A DNA stretch of 52,259 nucleotides from Betaproteobacteria bacterium (GTDB taxonomy: Bacteria > Pseudomonadota > Gammaproteobacteria > Burkholderiales > SG8-41), in contig OMIN01000108.1 of the NCBI GenBank assembly GCA_900299145.1, positions 1-52,259 of the forward strand, read 5' to 3'. The position numbers were made by a program, and so were the translations under genes. Each line of letters begins with the position of its first letter. Position 1 is the stretch's first letter. Of this stretch, positions 1-8,287 are shown in pieces. The notes beneath the pieces are model-generated. The model was not told the origin of the DNA. It worked only from the letters and a program-made list of their open reading frames with translations, and ran no database searches.

Positions 1-488
1 CTGAAGAAACTGATCCCTTCGCCTTCGCCCTTGATGTAATCGTAGCCCCACTTCCATTGATAGCCAGTGACCTTGATGGTCAGATCGGGATCAGAAGTAT
101 CACGTAACTGGATCAGCGCGCGCGTCGCGGGCCACGCCATCGCAACCAAAATAATGGCCGGCACCACCGTCCAGCCCACTTCCACCCAGAAATGCTCGTG
201 GAAATTCGCGGCCTTGTGCCCCACCGATTTGCGGTGCGCGTGAACGGCGTAGAACATGAAGCCGAACACCACGACAAAAATCACCACGCAAATCCAGGTG
301 ATCACCATGTGCAAGTCATAAATGGTGTGGCCAAGCGCCGTATTCGGCGTTTGCAGGTTGAGCTTGTACTCCGCGAACGCGGCGGCCGGCGCCAGCAGCG
401 CCATCAGCATCATCGGCAGCCTTGTCACAACCGCCAACCTCGCCAATAGCGTGGACACCTTGGAAATTATTGCCCGCTTGTTACTCAT
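1..488 (-). CDS. coxB: Cytochrome c oxidase subunit II, N-terminal part (runs off window)
   Basis: Subunit II of the aa3-type oxidase takes electrons from cytochrome c through CuA and passes them to subunit I in the inner membrane. The visible 162 residues contain a signal-like hydrophobic start, a short mature N-terminus (AEYKLNLQTP), a first membrane helix (HMVITWICVVIFVVVFGFMF), the conserved HFWVEVGWTVVPAIIL helix, and the family motif KVTGYQWKWGYDY. The CuA domain lies outside the window. The ATG at 488 follows a GGGGGAAGA stretch; the DUF2244 gene lies 52 nt upstream in the same direction. Identity is clear from the sequence; only the start is slightly uncertain. Confidence 0.93.
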   Translation of the reverse strand, partial: MSNKRAIISKVSTLLARLAVVTRLPMMLMALLAPAAAFAEYKLNLQTPNTALGHTIYDLHMVITWICVVIFVVVFGFMFYAVHAHRKSVGHKAANFHEHFWVEVGWTVVPAIILVAMAWPATRALIQLRDTSDPDLTIKVTGYQWKWGYDYIKGEGEGISFF

Positions 489-540
489 TCTTCCCCCGGA
501 TGGTTACTACCGCTCAACTTGATACTAGTACCACTAGCCC

Positions 541-1062
541 TCAACCGCCGCGCAGTCTGGCTTGCAGCTCCCGCGCCAACCTTTGCCGGCCGCCATCATC
601 AAGATAGCGGCCCACTTCCACTTCCCTGCCGTGCGAGCGCAGTGCGAGCCGCGTAATCGAACCGTGCCAGCCGCTCTGCTCCACCACTAGCTGCGCCCAG
701 GCGCGGTTAAATTCATAATGCCGCGTTTGCGACGCCTCGCATACCGCCAGCGCCACCGCGTTGCCGCGGATCACCAGCGATTCCGAATCCCGCGCATGGC
801 GTGTGATCCAGACAAAAGTCACATACAGCGCGAACGCTTCCAATCCGGCGAACGGCAGAATCAGCCATGCGCCCAGCGCCGCGAACATCACTGCAATCAT
901 CAGGGAAATCAGCGCCAGGGAAGTAAACACCATTGCACAACAGCGTGTGCCCGGCGAATCACCCGCTATACCGGCATTTCCTGTAACACCGGCCAGCGAA
1001 TTCATCCGGCGCGTATGCAACGCGAACTCCCCAAGCTGACCGCCGGCGCCCTCGAATGCCAT
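541..1062 (-). CDS. DUF2244 membrane protein upstream of coxB
   Basis: A 173-residue protein with two adjacent hydrophobic segments (around residues 45-90) and a soluble C-terminal domain containing the arginine-rich LALRSHGREVEVGRYL stretch. This is the layout of DUF2244 proteins, which are commonly encoded beside cytochrome oxidase genes; their function is not established. I chose the ATG at 1062 because the family motif (here LHTRRMNSLAG) begins soon after it; an ATG at 1005 is possible. Between that motif and the first helix lies a stretch reading GVTGNAGIAGD that looks extra compared with the family and corresponds to a micro-repeat also seen at 21722-21755 and 51381-51416. Confidence 0.75.
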   Translation of the reverse strand: MAFEGAGGQLGEFALHTRRMNSLAGVTGNAGIAGDSPGTRCCAMVFTSLALISLMIAVMFAALGAWLILPFAGLEAFALYVTFVWITRHARDSESLVIRGNAVALAVCEASQTRHYEFNRAWAQLVVEQSGWHGSITRLALRSHGREVEVGRYLDDGGRQRLARELQARLRGG

Positions 1063-1231
1063 ATTATTGAAACCCTCGTTGATGCGTTTGCAGGATTCCA
1101 TCGGACGCAGGCGAAAAGCCCCCCTGATAAGCAGGGTGAATTTAACACAGCGAAGGGTATCGAGGCAACTTGGTAAGCCCTTGAATCCTCGTGAAATCTC
1201 GTTGATGCATCGCATTGACACGCGCGATTTT

Positions 1232-1963
1232 TCAGGCTACGCGCGCATCGCGCAGCCATTGCTCAACATGTGAATCCCACTGGCGAGTGACGGTAACCAC
1301 ATCCCGCGCCGCGCCAAACGCGATGCGTACAAGCAACGGCGCGGCAAGCCTTTCGTGCAAAGCCGCGACGTTTTCATCCGCGTAAGGCATGTCTGCATCA
1401 ATGTGATTGGCCACCCAGCCGGCCAGCACGAGGCCGCGCGCGCGGATCGCCTCCGCCGTGAGCAGCGCATGATTTAGGCACCCCAGACGCATGCCCACCA
1501 CCAGCACCACCGGCAGCGCCAGTTCGCGCGCCAGATCGGCGCTGGTTTCGCTGCCATTCAACGGCACACAAAAGCCGCCTGCCCCTTCCACGATCACAAC
1601 GTCAGCAAGCGCCGACAGGCGTGCGTAAAATTTAATTATCTCTTTGATTTTTATGGTTTTTCTATTAATGTCCGCTGCAATGTGCGGCGCAATCGCCTGC
1701 TCGAAACAGTACGGATTGACAGCCCCGCGCGGCGCGCTCACGTTGCCAGCGGCGATCAGTTGCTCAACGTCTTCATTCACCCACGCGCCATTGACGAATT
1801 CTGCGCCCGCCGCCACCGGCTTCATGCCCACCGCACGCGCGCCGCGCGCCGCGAACGCACGCAGCAGCGCGCAAGCGACCAGCGATTTGCCAACGCCGGT
1901 ATCGGTGCCCGTAATGAACAGCCCGTTAGGCGTGAGAGGTGAGGCGTGAGGCGCGGCGCTCAT
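1232..1963 (-). CDS. bioD: Dethiobiotin synthetase
   Basis: BioD closes the ureido ring of dethiobiotin from 7,8-diaminopelargonate, CO2 and ATP in the cytoplasm. The 243-residue protein has the P-loop GTDTGVGKS near residue 20, the MKPVAAG segment and the VEGAGGFCVPL motif. The ATG at 1961-1963 overlaps the bioC stop as ATGA, implying coupled translation as the last gene of bioBFHCD. The first residues (APHASPLTP) are encoded by a degenerate 7-nt tandem repeat. Residues near the middle (INRKTIKIKEII) are encoded by a very AT-rich patch, a copy of the dispersed motif described in the findings; from recalled family members this seems to replace ordinary sequence without changing length. No bioA is present in the window. 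Confidence 0.95.
   Translation of the reverse strand: MSAAPHASPLTPNGLFITGTDTGVGKSLVACALLRAFAARGARAVGMKPVAAGAEFVNGAWVNEDVEQLIAAGNVSAPRGAVNPYCFEQAIAPHIAADINRKTIKIKEIIKFYARLSALADVVIVEGAGGFCVPLNGSETSADLARELALPVVLVVGMRLGCLNHALLTAEAIRARGLVLAGWVANHIDADMPYADENVAALHERLAAPLLVRIAFGAARDVVTVTRQWDSHVEQWLRDARVA
1633..1660 (+). repeat. Dispersed AT-rich motif, copy 1 (inside bioD)
   Basis: Aligns without gaps to the core TAASTATYTGWTTTWATT but is one of the more diverged copies (TAATTATCTC at the left end). It runs antisense to bioD and codes for its KTIKIKEI stretch. Local composition is far more AT-rich than the flanks. Confidence 0.6.
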
Positions 1964-2838
1964 GGTTCTCGTGCAGGTTTGATGTCGATGATTTTTTTGC
2001 CGCTTGCCGTCACGCGCGGCAGCGGCTTCCATGCGTGGCCGTAGATCACCTCAAACGTTGCGGGGAGTTTGCGGTCACGGCGTAACGGTTCGTACGCTTC
2101 GGCAACCGCCACCAGCCGCGCGCGGCCGGTAAGGCCCTGCGCACGGTCTTGCGTGGCGTTGTGTGCGCCAATGGCTTTGAGGTCACGCATCAGCGCGCGC
2201 ACGTCCGGGTAGGTAAGCGTAAACGGCTCCATGTCCATCACCGGATCGGCGTATCCGCGCTTGACCAAAATGTCGCCGATGTCGTGCAGATCAACAAAGC
2301 GACTGACGTGCGTGTGCCTATCCACTGTTGAAAACGCCGCGCGCAATTCCTTCAGGGTATCCGGCCCGAAGGTGCTGAACATCAAAAGCCCGCCGGGTTT
2401 CAGCACGCGGTGAAATTCGCCGAACGCGTGGTCCAGATCGTTAACCCATTGCAGCGCAAGATTACTCCACACCAGATCTACGCTGGCGGTGGCGAGTGGC
2501 AGCGCTTCGATGTCGCCACAGACTTCCATAACCTTTTGATTTAAAAAGAATTTAAGCCATGGGGTTGGCGCTCGCTCACGCGCCTTTTGCAGCATGGTGA
2601 GCGCGATATCGCAAGCCATGAGGCGCGCCTTGGGATACCGCGCGCGCAACAGCGGCAGCGCGTTGCCGGTGCCACAACCGGCGTCGAGCAACAGTGCTGG
2701 TTGATGCTTAATGAGATCGAGCCGCTCGTTCATGCGTTTGCACACTTCGTGCTGCAACACGGCGGCCACGTCGTAACTCGCCGCAGCGCGCCCGAACGAA
2801 CGGCGCACGGCGGCTTTGTCAAACTGCGGTGGTTTCAT
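1960..2838 (-). CDS. bioC: Malonyl-ACP O-methyltransferase
   Basis: BioC methylates malonyl-ACP with S-adenosylmethionine, so that fatty acid synthesis can build the pimeloyl chain of biotin. The 292-residue protein shows the class I methyltransferase glycine motif LLDAGCGTGNALPLL and the DIEALPLA and LVWSNLALQWVND segments typical of BioC. The ATG at 2838 lies 20 nt inside the end of bioH; an upstream in-frame start would extend deeper into bioH. The stop overlaps bioD as ATGA. Having bioC and bioH in one operon indicates the E. coli type BioC-BioH route. A patch reading WLKFFLNQK carries dispersed motif copy 2. Confidence 0.95.
   Translation of the reverse strand: MKPPQFDKAAVRRSFGRAAASYDVAAVLQHEVCKRMNERLDLIKHQPALLLDAGCGTGNALPLLRARYPKARLMACDIALTMLQKARERAPTPWLKFFLNQKVMEVCGDIEALPLATASVDLVWSNLALQWVNDLDHAFGEFHRVLKPGGLLMFSTFGPDTLKELRAAFSTVDRHTHVSRFVDLHDIGDILVKRGYADPVMDMEPFTLTYPDVRALMRDLKAIGAHNATQDRAQGLTGRARLVAVAEAYEPLRRDRKLPATFEVIYGHAWKPLPRVTASGKKIIDIKPAREP
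2529..2556 (+). repeat. Dispersed AT-rich motif, copy 2 (inside bioC)
   Basis: TAACCTTTTGATTT and the A/T tail align ungapped to the consensus, antisense to bioC, coding for part of WLKFFLNQK just before the conserved GDIEALPLA motif. Confidence 0.65.
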
Positions 2839-3586
2839 CGAAAAATCTGCTGAGCATCGCTGCGAACGCATCGGTGCGGCTCAAAAATGGTGCGTGGCCT
2901 GCGCCGGCGATAGCCTCAAAACGCGCGTTGGGCAGCGCGCGGCTTAGCGCCTCGCCCGCCGCGCACGGTGTGACTGCATCAGCTTCGCCGTTAATCACCA
3001 GCGTCGGTTGCGTAATGCTCGCCAAGTCGGCGCGCAAATCGGTGGCGCGCAAAATCTCCAGCCCGGCTTCGAGCGCCGCGCTCGCGGGCAACTCGTGCGT
3101 GAATAGCGCCGTGCGCAACTGGTGCGCCACACGCACGGCCTGCACATCGCCCTGGGATTGCAATGCGACAAAGCGCCGCAGCAAGGAACCGCCATCGCGC
3201 TTGAGTTGCGTGGCGAATTGCCGCATCAGTGCGGGTGTCACGCCGTGCGGCCAGCGCTCACGCTGCACAAAGCAAGGTGTTGCGGCGACCAGCGCCAGCC
3301 GTTCGATTTGCGCCGGTGCGCGCTTCGCCCACATGAGTGCGACCTGCGCGCCCAGCGACCAGCCGAGCACGTGGCAGGTTTTCGGCGCCGATTTCGCAAA
3401 TGAGGCTGCGAGTTGGCCCGCGATGCGCTCCAGAGTGTAAGGCTCGCACGCGGGCGCATCGCCATAGCCGGGTAGCGGCATCACGGTAACGCGAAAATTT
3501 TTCCCCAACGCACGCGCGAGCGGCCGAAAAATTTCGGTGTGGCTCGCCCAGCCGTGCAGCAACACCAGATGCGGTTTGCCGATCAT
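2819..3586 (-). CDS. bioH: Pimeloyl-ACP methyl ester carboxylesterase
   Basis: BioH removes the methyl group that BioC added once the chain is pimeloyl length. The 255-residue protein is an alpha/beta hydrolase: LHGW oxyanion segment near residue 10, nucleophile elbow GWSLGAQ near residue 77, VINGEADAVTP with the catalytic aspartate and AGHAPF with the catalytic histidine near the C-terminus. Its ATG overlaps the bioF stop as ATGA and its end overlaps bioC, so it is translated inside the biotin operon. The fold alone would not fix the substrate; position between bioF and bioC does. Confidence 0.93.
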   Translation of the reverse strand: MIGKPHLVLLHGWASHTEIFRPLARALGKNFRVTVMPLPGYGDAPACEPYTLERIAGQLAASFAKSAPKTCHVLGWSLGAQVALMWAKRAPAQIERLALVAATPCFVQRERWPHGVTPALMRQFATQLKRDGGSLLRRFVALQSQGDVQAVRVAHQLRTALFTHELPASAALEAGLEILRATDLRADLASITQPTLVINGEADAVTPCAAGEALSRALPNARFEAIAGAGHAPFLSRTDAFAAMLSRFFDETTAV

Positions 3587-4740
3587 GTGAATACCGTTGC
3601 GGCGTCGCGCAGCGCCGTGCCGAGTTGACGAATGTCGTCGGCGGTGTGTGCGGCGGAGAGTGAAATGCGCAGACGCGCCGTGTTGGGCGGCACGGAGGGC
3701 GGGCGTATCGCGGGCACCAGAATGCCGCGCGCTTTGAGCGCGTCAGCCACGGCAAGTGCGGCGCGGTTATCGCCGATGATCAGCGGCTGGATGGCGGTGT
3801 CCGAAGATAGCAGTCGCCAGCTCGACGGAATGGATGTAAGTATTTGTTTTAATTGATAAATATTTTTCTGGAGCTGTTGACGCAAAGCGCCACCATCGGC
3901 GATGAGTTCAACGCTTTTCATGAGCGCACACGCCAGCAGCGGCGGTATCGCCGTGGTGTAAATGTAAGTGCGCGCGCGCTGCATCAAGGTTTCGATGAGG
4001 TCAGCCTCGCCCGCGACAAACGCGCCGCATACGCCAGCGGCCTTGCCCAGCGTGCCCATGTAAATCACGCGTGGGTGCTTGACGTTGAAGTGCTCGAGCA
4101 CGCCACGGCCGTTTTCACCGAGCACACCAAAGCCATGTGCGTCGTCGAGCAGGATCCACGCGTCGTGTCTGTCGGCGAGCGCCACGAGTTCGCGCACTGG
4201 CGCAATGTCACCGTCCATGCTGAACACGGCATCCACCGCAATCAGTTTGCGGCGAGCCTTCGTCGTCGCGAGCAGCTGCTCAAGTTGCGTGAGATCGTTG
4301 TGTGCGTACCGCTTGAATTGCGCGCGTGAAAGCTGGCAGGCATCGTTCAGCGAGGCGTGATTCAAGCGGTCGGCGAACACGGCATCCTCGCGACCCAAGA
4401 GCGCCGTAACCGTGCCGATGTTGGCCATGTAGCCCGTGGAAAACAGCAGCGCGCGCGGCAGTTGCACAAAGGCCGTGAGCGCCTGTTCGAGTTGCTCGTG
4501 CGCGCGCGCGTGACCGAGCACCAGATGCGAAGCGCCCGCGCCGACGCCGTGCGCTTGCGCGCCCGCCTGTGCGGCGGAAATCAAATACGGGTGATTGGCC
4601 AGGCCGAGGTAATCGTTGCTGCAAAATGCAACGTAAGGATTGCCATCGACGACAACTTTCGCGCTTTGTGCGCTTTCCAGCGTGCGGCGTTGGCGGCGCA
4701 GGCCTGCTGCGTCAAGGCGCGCGAGTTCTTCGGCGAACAT
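3583..4740 (-). CDS. bioF: 8-amino-7-oxononanoate synthase
   Basis: BioF condenses pimeloyl-ACP with alanine in a PLP-dependent decarboxylating reaction. The 385-residue protein has the SNDYLGLANHP start segment, the LDDAHGFGVLG motif with the aspartate that contacts PLP, and TLGKAAGVCGAF with the PLP lysine. The ATG at 4740 gives a normal family length and follows the bioB stop by 10 nt; longer in-frame extensions run into bioB. The stop overlaps bioH as ATGA. The region QLQKNIYQLKQILTS is encoded by an AT-rich patch containing dispersed motif copy 3, one of the best matches to consensus. Confidence 0.95.
   Translation of the reverse strand: MFAEELARLDAAGLRRQRRTLESAQSAKVVVDGNPYVAFCSNDYLGLANHPYLISAAQAGAQAHGVGAGASHLVLGHARAHEQLEQALTAFVQLPRALLFSTGYMANIGTVTALLGREDAVFADRLNHASLNDACQLSRAQFKRYAHNDLTQLEQLLATTKARRKLIAVDAVFSMDGDIAPVRELVALADRHDAWILLDDAHGFGVLGENGRGVLEHFNVKHPRVIYMGTLGKAAGVCGAFVAGEADLIETLMQRARTYIYTTAIPPLLACALMKSVELIADGGALRQQLQKNIYQLKQILTSIPSSWRLLSSDTAIQPLIIGDNRAALAVADALKARGILVPAIRPPSVPPNTARLRISLSAAHTADDIRQLGTALRDAATVFT
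3837..3864 (+). repeat. Dispersed AT-rich motif, copy 3 (inside bioF)
   Basis: Begins TAAGTATTTGTTTTAATT, an exact match to the 18-nt core, followed by GATAAATATT. It is antisense to bioF and codes for NIYQLKQIL. Confidence 0.85.
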
Positions 4741-4750
4741 CGTGGGATAG

Positions 4751-5764
4751 CTACTGTCTTGCGGGCTCCATCGCATGCAGCCCCAGCTTCGCAAACAGCA
4801 CCTGATCTTTTTCCACGTCAGGGTTTCCCGTGGTGAGCAGCTTCTCGCCGTAAAAAATCGAATTCGCCCCCGCCAGAAAACACAGCGCCTGGATGCCTTC
4901 TGGCATTTCCTGACGGCCAGCCGAGAGCCGCACCATGGCTTTGGGCATGGTGATGCGCGCGCAGGCAACAGTCCTTACAAACTCCAGTAAATCGAGCGTT
5001 TGTGTGCCATTCAGGGGCGTACCTTCAACCTGCACCAGATTGTTGATCGGCACGGATTCGGGATACGGATTCATGTTCGCGAGCTGCGTAATCAATGCAG
5101 CGCGTGCGCGGCGGGTTTCGCCCATGCCGACAATGCCGCCGCAGCACACATGAAGGCCAGCATCGCGCACGCGCGAGAGTGTGTCGAGGCGATCATCCTG
5201 CGTGCGTGTGGAAATGATCTGGCCATACAACTCCGGCGCGGTGTCGATGTTGTGGTTGTAATAATCAAGGCCCGCGTCTTTCAATTGTTCGGCTTGCCCT
5301 TCTTTTAGCATGCCGAGTGTGGCGCAGGTTTCCATACCCAGCCCGCGCACCGCCCTCACCATGTCGATGACCTTGTCGAGATCGCGCTGCTTCGGCCCGC
5401 GCCACGCCGCGCCCATGCAAAAGCGCGTTGCGCCGTTGTCTTTGGCGCATTGCGCGGCGGCGACCACCTTTTCGATGGACAGCATGTCCTCATTTTCCAC
5501 GCCGGTGTGATAACGCGCGGCCTGCGGGCAATAGCCGCAATCTTCCGGGCAGCCGCCGGTTTTGATCGACAGCAGCGTTGAGCGCTGCACGGCGTTCGGA
5601 TCAAAATTTTCCCGATGCACGGTCTGCGCGCGATACATGAGATCATTAAACGGCAGGTCGAATAAGGCGGCGACTTGATCGACGTTCCAGCGCCCGGCAC
5701 TGGCAGGCGCGCCAGACGGATCGTGCAGCGGAGGTAACGAAGGGCGCGAATCAGGCGTATCCAT
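4751..5764 (-). CDS. bioB: Biotin synthase
   Basis: BioB is the radical SAM enzyme that inserts sulfur into dethiobiotin. The 337-residue protein has the CxxxCxxC cluster motif (C72, C76, C79 in [10 protein letters not shown]), the YNHNIDT segment, and [14 protein letters not shown] and MVRLSAGR near the auxiliary [2Fe-2S] site. The ATG at 5764 gives the usual start; upstream in-frame sequence overlaps the divergent comF gene. It is the first gene of the biotin operon, so the promoter should lie in the short bioB-comF gap. No BirA-type operator is recognised there with confidence. Confidence 0.95.
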   Translation of the reverse strand: MDTPDSRPSLPPLHDPSGAPASAGRWNVDQVAALFDLPFNDLMYRAQTVHRENFDPNAVQRSTLLSIKTGGCPEDCGYCPQAARYHTGVENEDMLSIEKVVAAAQCAKDNGATRFCMGAAWRGPKQRDLDKVIDMVRAVRGLGMETCATLGMLKEGQAEQLKDAGLDYYNHNIDTAPELYGQIISTRTQDDRLDTLSRVRDAGLHVCCGGIVGMGETRRARAALITQLANMNPYPESVPINNLVQVEGTPLNGTQTLDLLEFVRTVACARITMPKAMVRLSAGRQEMPEGIQALCFLAGANSIFYGEKLLTTGNPDVEKDQVLFAKLGLHAMEPARQ

Positions 5765-5810
5765 GGCGGCTAAAATTATTGAATGAATTGAACCACTTAC
5801 AGTGTCGTCA

Positions 5811-6584
5811 ATGAACCCCAGGTTGTCAAATTTTACATCCAGGATTTTGGCGCAGTGCGTACACTTTGCCCAGCAGCTGGTTGCGCCATCGTGCCTTTTG
5901 TGCGCCGGCCCCAGCGCGGGCGCGCTGTTGTGCAAGCCTTGTGAAGACGATCTGCCCCATTTGCTACCGGTGGCCCCGGCTCATGGCGCACTGTGCGACA
6001 CCTGCGCGCTGCCTATCACGGCGGGCACGCGTTGCGGCGCGTGTCTGGCCAACCCGCCCGCCTATGACCACGTTTGCGCGCCGTTTACCTATGCCTTCCC
6101 CGCTGATGCGCTGGTGCGGGCGCTGAAGTATCGCAACGGACTGGCGATCGCGCCACTGCTCGGCAACGCCATTGCGGACACGCTCGACGTGCGGCCCGAT
6201 GTCATCATCCCCATGCCGCTGGCCGATGCGCGCCTGCGCGAGCGTGGCTTCAATCAGGCGCAGGAAATCGCGCGCCACGTCGCCCGGCGTAGCGGCATAC
6301 GACTGGCGCCGCGCGCCTGCCGCAAAGTACGCGACACCGCGCCGCAAGCCGCGCTGCCGTGGAAGGAACGCGCGAAGAATGTGCGCAAGGCGTTTGTCTG
6401 CGACGAAGATTTCACCGGGCTGCATGTCACGGTGGTCGACGACGTGATGACCACCGGCGCCACGTTGAATGAAATCGCGCGCAACATCAAACAGGCGGGC
6501 GCCGCACGCGTCACCGGTCTCATCGCCACGCGCACGCTGCCCGGCGCTTTTCGTAAGAACAGAACGCACGCGCCCGATGTTTGA
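5811..6584 (+). CDS. comF: ComF family phosphoribosyltransferase-like protein
   Basis: The 257-residue protein combines an N-terminal cysteine-rich zinc region (pairs CLLC, CKPC, CDTC, CGAC at about residues 30-85) with a C-terminal phosphoribosyltransferase domain carrying the PRPP-binding motif [12 protein letters not shown]. ComF proteins are needed for natural transformation in several bacteria, probably helping single-stranded DNA entry, although the enzymatic activity is unclear. A GTG at 5802 is an alternative start. It is divergent from bioB and its last 8 nt overlap trmL, so the two are probably co-transcribed. Its presence is relevant to the uptake-signal idea for the dispersed motif but does not prove competence. 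Confidence 0.88.
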   Translation: MNPRLSNFTSRILAQCVHFAQQLVAPSCLLCAGPSAGALLCKPCEDDLPHLLPVAPAHGALCDTCALPITAGTRCGACLANPPAYDHVCAPFTYAFPADALVRALKYRNGLAIAPLLGNAIADTLDVRPDVIIPMPLADARLRERGFNQAQEIARHVARRSGIRLAPRACRKVRDTAPQAALPWKERAKNVRKAFVCDEDFTGLHVTVVDDVMTTGATLNEIARNIKQAGAARVTGLIATRTLPGAFRKNRTHAPDV

Positions 6585-7041
6585 CATCGTCCTCTACGAG
6601 CCGGAAATCCCGCCCAACACCGGCAACGCCGTGCGACTCGCGGCCAACACCGGCGCGCGCCTGCACCTCGTCAAACCCCTGGGGTTTTCGATCTCGCACA
6701 AGCAACTGGAACGCGCAGGCATGGATTACCGCGAATTCGCCGACGTCACCGTGCACGATGACTGGCGCGCCTGCGAAACACACTTCATCGGGCGGCGGCT
6801 ATTCGCCGTCACTACCCGCGGCACGCAACGCTACGACACCGTGGCCTTTCAGGAAAACGATGTCTTCCTCTTCGGCCCCGAGAGCCGCGGCCTGCCGCAA
6901 GCGATGATCGATGAACTCCCCGCCGGGCAACGCATACGGTTGCCGATGCACACGGCCGCGCGCAGCCTTAATTTATCAAACGCGGTGGCCGTGGTGGTTT
7001 ATGAGGCTTGGCGGCAGGTGGGGTTTGTGGAGGGCCATTGA
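6577..7041 (+). CDS. trmL: tRNA (cytidine/uridine-2'-O-)-methyltransferase
   Basis: TrmL methylates the ribose of the wobble nucleotide (position 34) in tRNA-Leu isoacceptors. The 154-residue SPOUT protein has the knot motifs intact: EPEIPPNTGNAVRLAANTG at the N-terminus, LFGPESRGLP in the middle, IRLPMHTAARSLNLSNAVAVVVYEAW near the end. The ATG at 6577 gives normal length and overlaps the comF stop. The SLNLSN codons include TTA, rare in this GC-rich window, making a short AT-rich patch that weakly resembles the dispersed motif. Confidence 0.92.
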   Translation: MFDIVLYEPEIPPNTGNAVRLAANTGARLHLVKPLGFSISHKQLERAGMDYREFADVTVHDDWRACETHFIGRRLFAVTTRGTQRYDTVAFQENDVFLFGPESRGLPQAMIDELPAGQRIRLPMHTAARSLNLSNAVAVVVYEAWRQVGFVEGH

Positions 7042-7511
7042 GAACCTGGCATCTTAGGTAGCAGGTGGCGATGAAATCGCGAATCCAAATAAGTATCTGT
7101 TTTTATTACGTTTTTCATTCCCTCGCAGAAAAGACAAGTTGTCGGAGAGGCAGTGTGAGTTCGGTAACGTAGGATGTAGAGAACACTCTGAACATCGGGG
7201 AGCAGGGCAGATTTCCAAATGAATTCTTGGAGATAGCGTTCTCTCTCTTGATGCGGAAATTCCTGTTTGGGTGGGCTCATGGCTATGGTGCACGACAGAC
7301 TGCCGGGACGCTTTGGGTAAAAGTTACAGAAACTCGCGATATGCTTGATCTGTATCAGCGGTCTCTACTTGCGGGGTGTCAAGCTGAACCCGACATATCC
7401 AAATGCATGGCATTAGCGGCGCGCTTTGTTTTCGTACACCACGATTGACGGTGGCTACGTACTCATATCGGCTTTCCGTAATTTGATCTCGGGTATTTCT
7501 CAGGTAAAGCT
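7042..7511. other. 470-nt gene-poor stretch between trmL and the PEP-CTERM gene
   Basis: Contains dispersed motif copy 4 at 7090-7117. Short open frames exist on both strands (for example 7227-7448 plus) but have no recognisable domain and no convincing start. Composition is visibly less GC-rich than the flanks and continues into the next gene, suggesting an accessory or decayed segment. No tRNA, terminator or mobile element is recognised. Confidence 0.5.
7090..7117 (+). repeat. Dispersed AT-rich motif, copy 4
   Basis: TAAGTATCTGTTTTTATT is an exact match to the 18-nt core; lies 48 nt downstream of the trmL stop. Confidence 0.8.
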
Positions 7512-8129
7512 ATGTTCAATATTATTGTTGCCACGGCACTCGTCCTTGTAACCACTGCCGTTTATGGTGCGGAAATTAATACCGGATCGGACAATGAGCT
7601 ACGGCTTGGCATTTCGAGCACTTCGAATCTTTTTGCAGAACAATCCTACCGCCTTGCAGAATGGGAACTGGGAACGCTTCAGACCGGACAACGATTCACC
7701 GGGACAATCGGACTCGTTAGCCCGATAGATCTCCAAGCCCCCTGGCTCCAGTCTGACCCGGGACTCGAGTTGGAAATTTACGCTGCTCCGTCCGGATCAA
7801 CCGGAAGCAAATATGGTGTGCGAGCCGATCTGTATCGCGACTCCATCGTCGGAGACATAGTGTACAGATATGAAGGCTTTCAGATATTTGCCGGATATAG
7901 AATTGCCGGCGAAGGTGGCGAGGCGAGGGGTGGAATCGGTTACGCTTTATTCCTCCACGGCAGCGGGCCATCCCTGGAACACGGCCCCATTGTCTTTGAC
8001 CGCCTAGTTTATGACGTACATTTTTTTTCCGCGATTCCGGAACCAGGCAATGGCGCACTTCTGGTCAGCGGGTGCCTGCTCATTGCAGGTGTGATCATGC
8101 ATCGACAAAGAAAGGGAATTAAAGGGTAA
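7512..8129 (+). CDS. PEP-CTERM sorting-domain protein, otherwise unrecognised
   Basis: A 205-residue exported protein. It begins with a hydrophobic signal peptide (IIVATALVLVTTAVYGA) and ends with the tripartite PEP-CTERM signal: PEP at about residues 176-178, a hydrophobic span (GALLVSGCLLIAGVIM) and a basic tail (HRQRKGIKG). Such proteins are recognised by exosortase and are usually linked to biofilm or exopolysaccharide export in Gram-negative bacteria. The middle of the protein (about residues 25-170) looks beta-rich and matches no family I know. Base composition is lower in G+C than the neighbours, consistent with an accessory gene. No exosortase gene is in the window. Confidence 0.8.
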   Translation: MFNIIVATALVLVTTAVYGAEINTGSDNELRLGISSTSNLFAEQSYRLAEWELGTLQTGQRFTGTIGLVSPIDLQAPWLQSDPGLELEIYAAPSGSTGSKYGVRADLYRDSIVGDIVYRYEGFQIFAGYRIAGEGGEARGGIGYALFLHGSGPSLEHGPIVFDRLVYDVHFFSAIPEPGNGALLVSGCLLIAGVIMHRQRKGIKG

Positions 8130-8213
8130 CAGGCTTGGAGGCGAACCTTGGCGTTGGCCCTTGAATGCGCTGAGCTCCGCCTCAAACCTTAAATCGTTCC
8201 CCGAAGCCGCCGC

Positions 8214-8227
8214 TTGATGTGCATCAA
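8214..8227 (+). promoter_or_regulatory. Perfect FNR/Anr-type box upstream of the P-type ATPase gene
   Basis: TTGATGTGCATCAA is an exact TTGAT-N4-ATCAA palindrome, the consensus of FNR/Anr/Dnr oxygen-responsive activators. Its centre (8220.5) is about 41 nt before 8262, and GATACT at 8250-8255 is a fair -10 element, giving a class II activation layout. The next start codon is at 8288. The promoter is inferred from spacing. Confidence 0.7.
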
Positions 8228-8287
8228 CATCGCCGGAGCCTCGCCATTCGATACTGCGCCTAAACGTAAGGCGGCATCGGGCTCAAC

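Noticed and set aside
5772-5799. Possible further motif copy between bioB and comF
   Set aside because: TAAGTGGTTCAATTCATT matches the left end but needs a gap and has weak identity in the core; not counted among the 23.
7227-7448. 73-codon plus-strand frame between trmL and the PEP-CTERM gene
   Set aside because: No ribosome binding site, no recognisable domain, and composition does not look coding.
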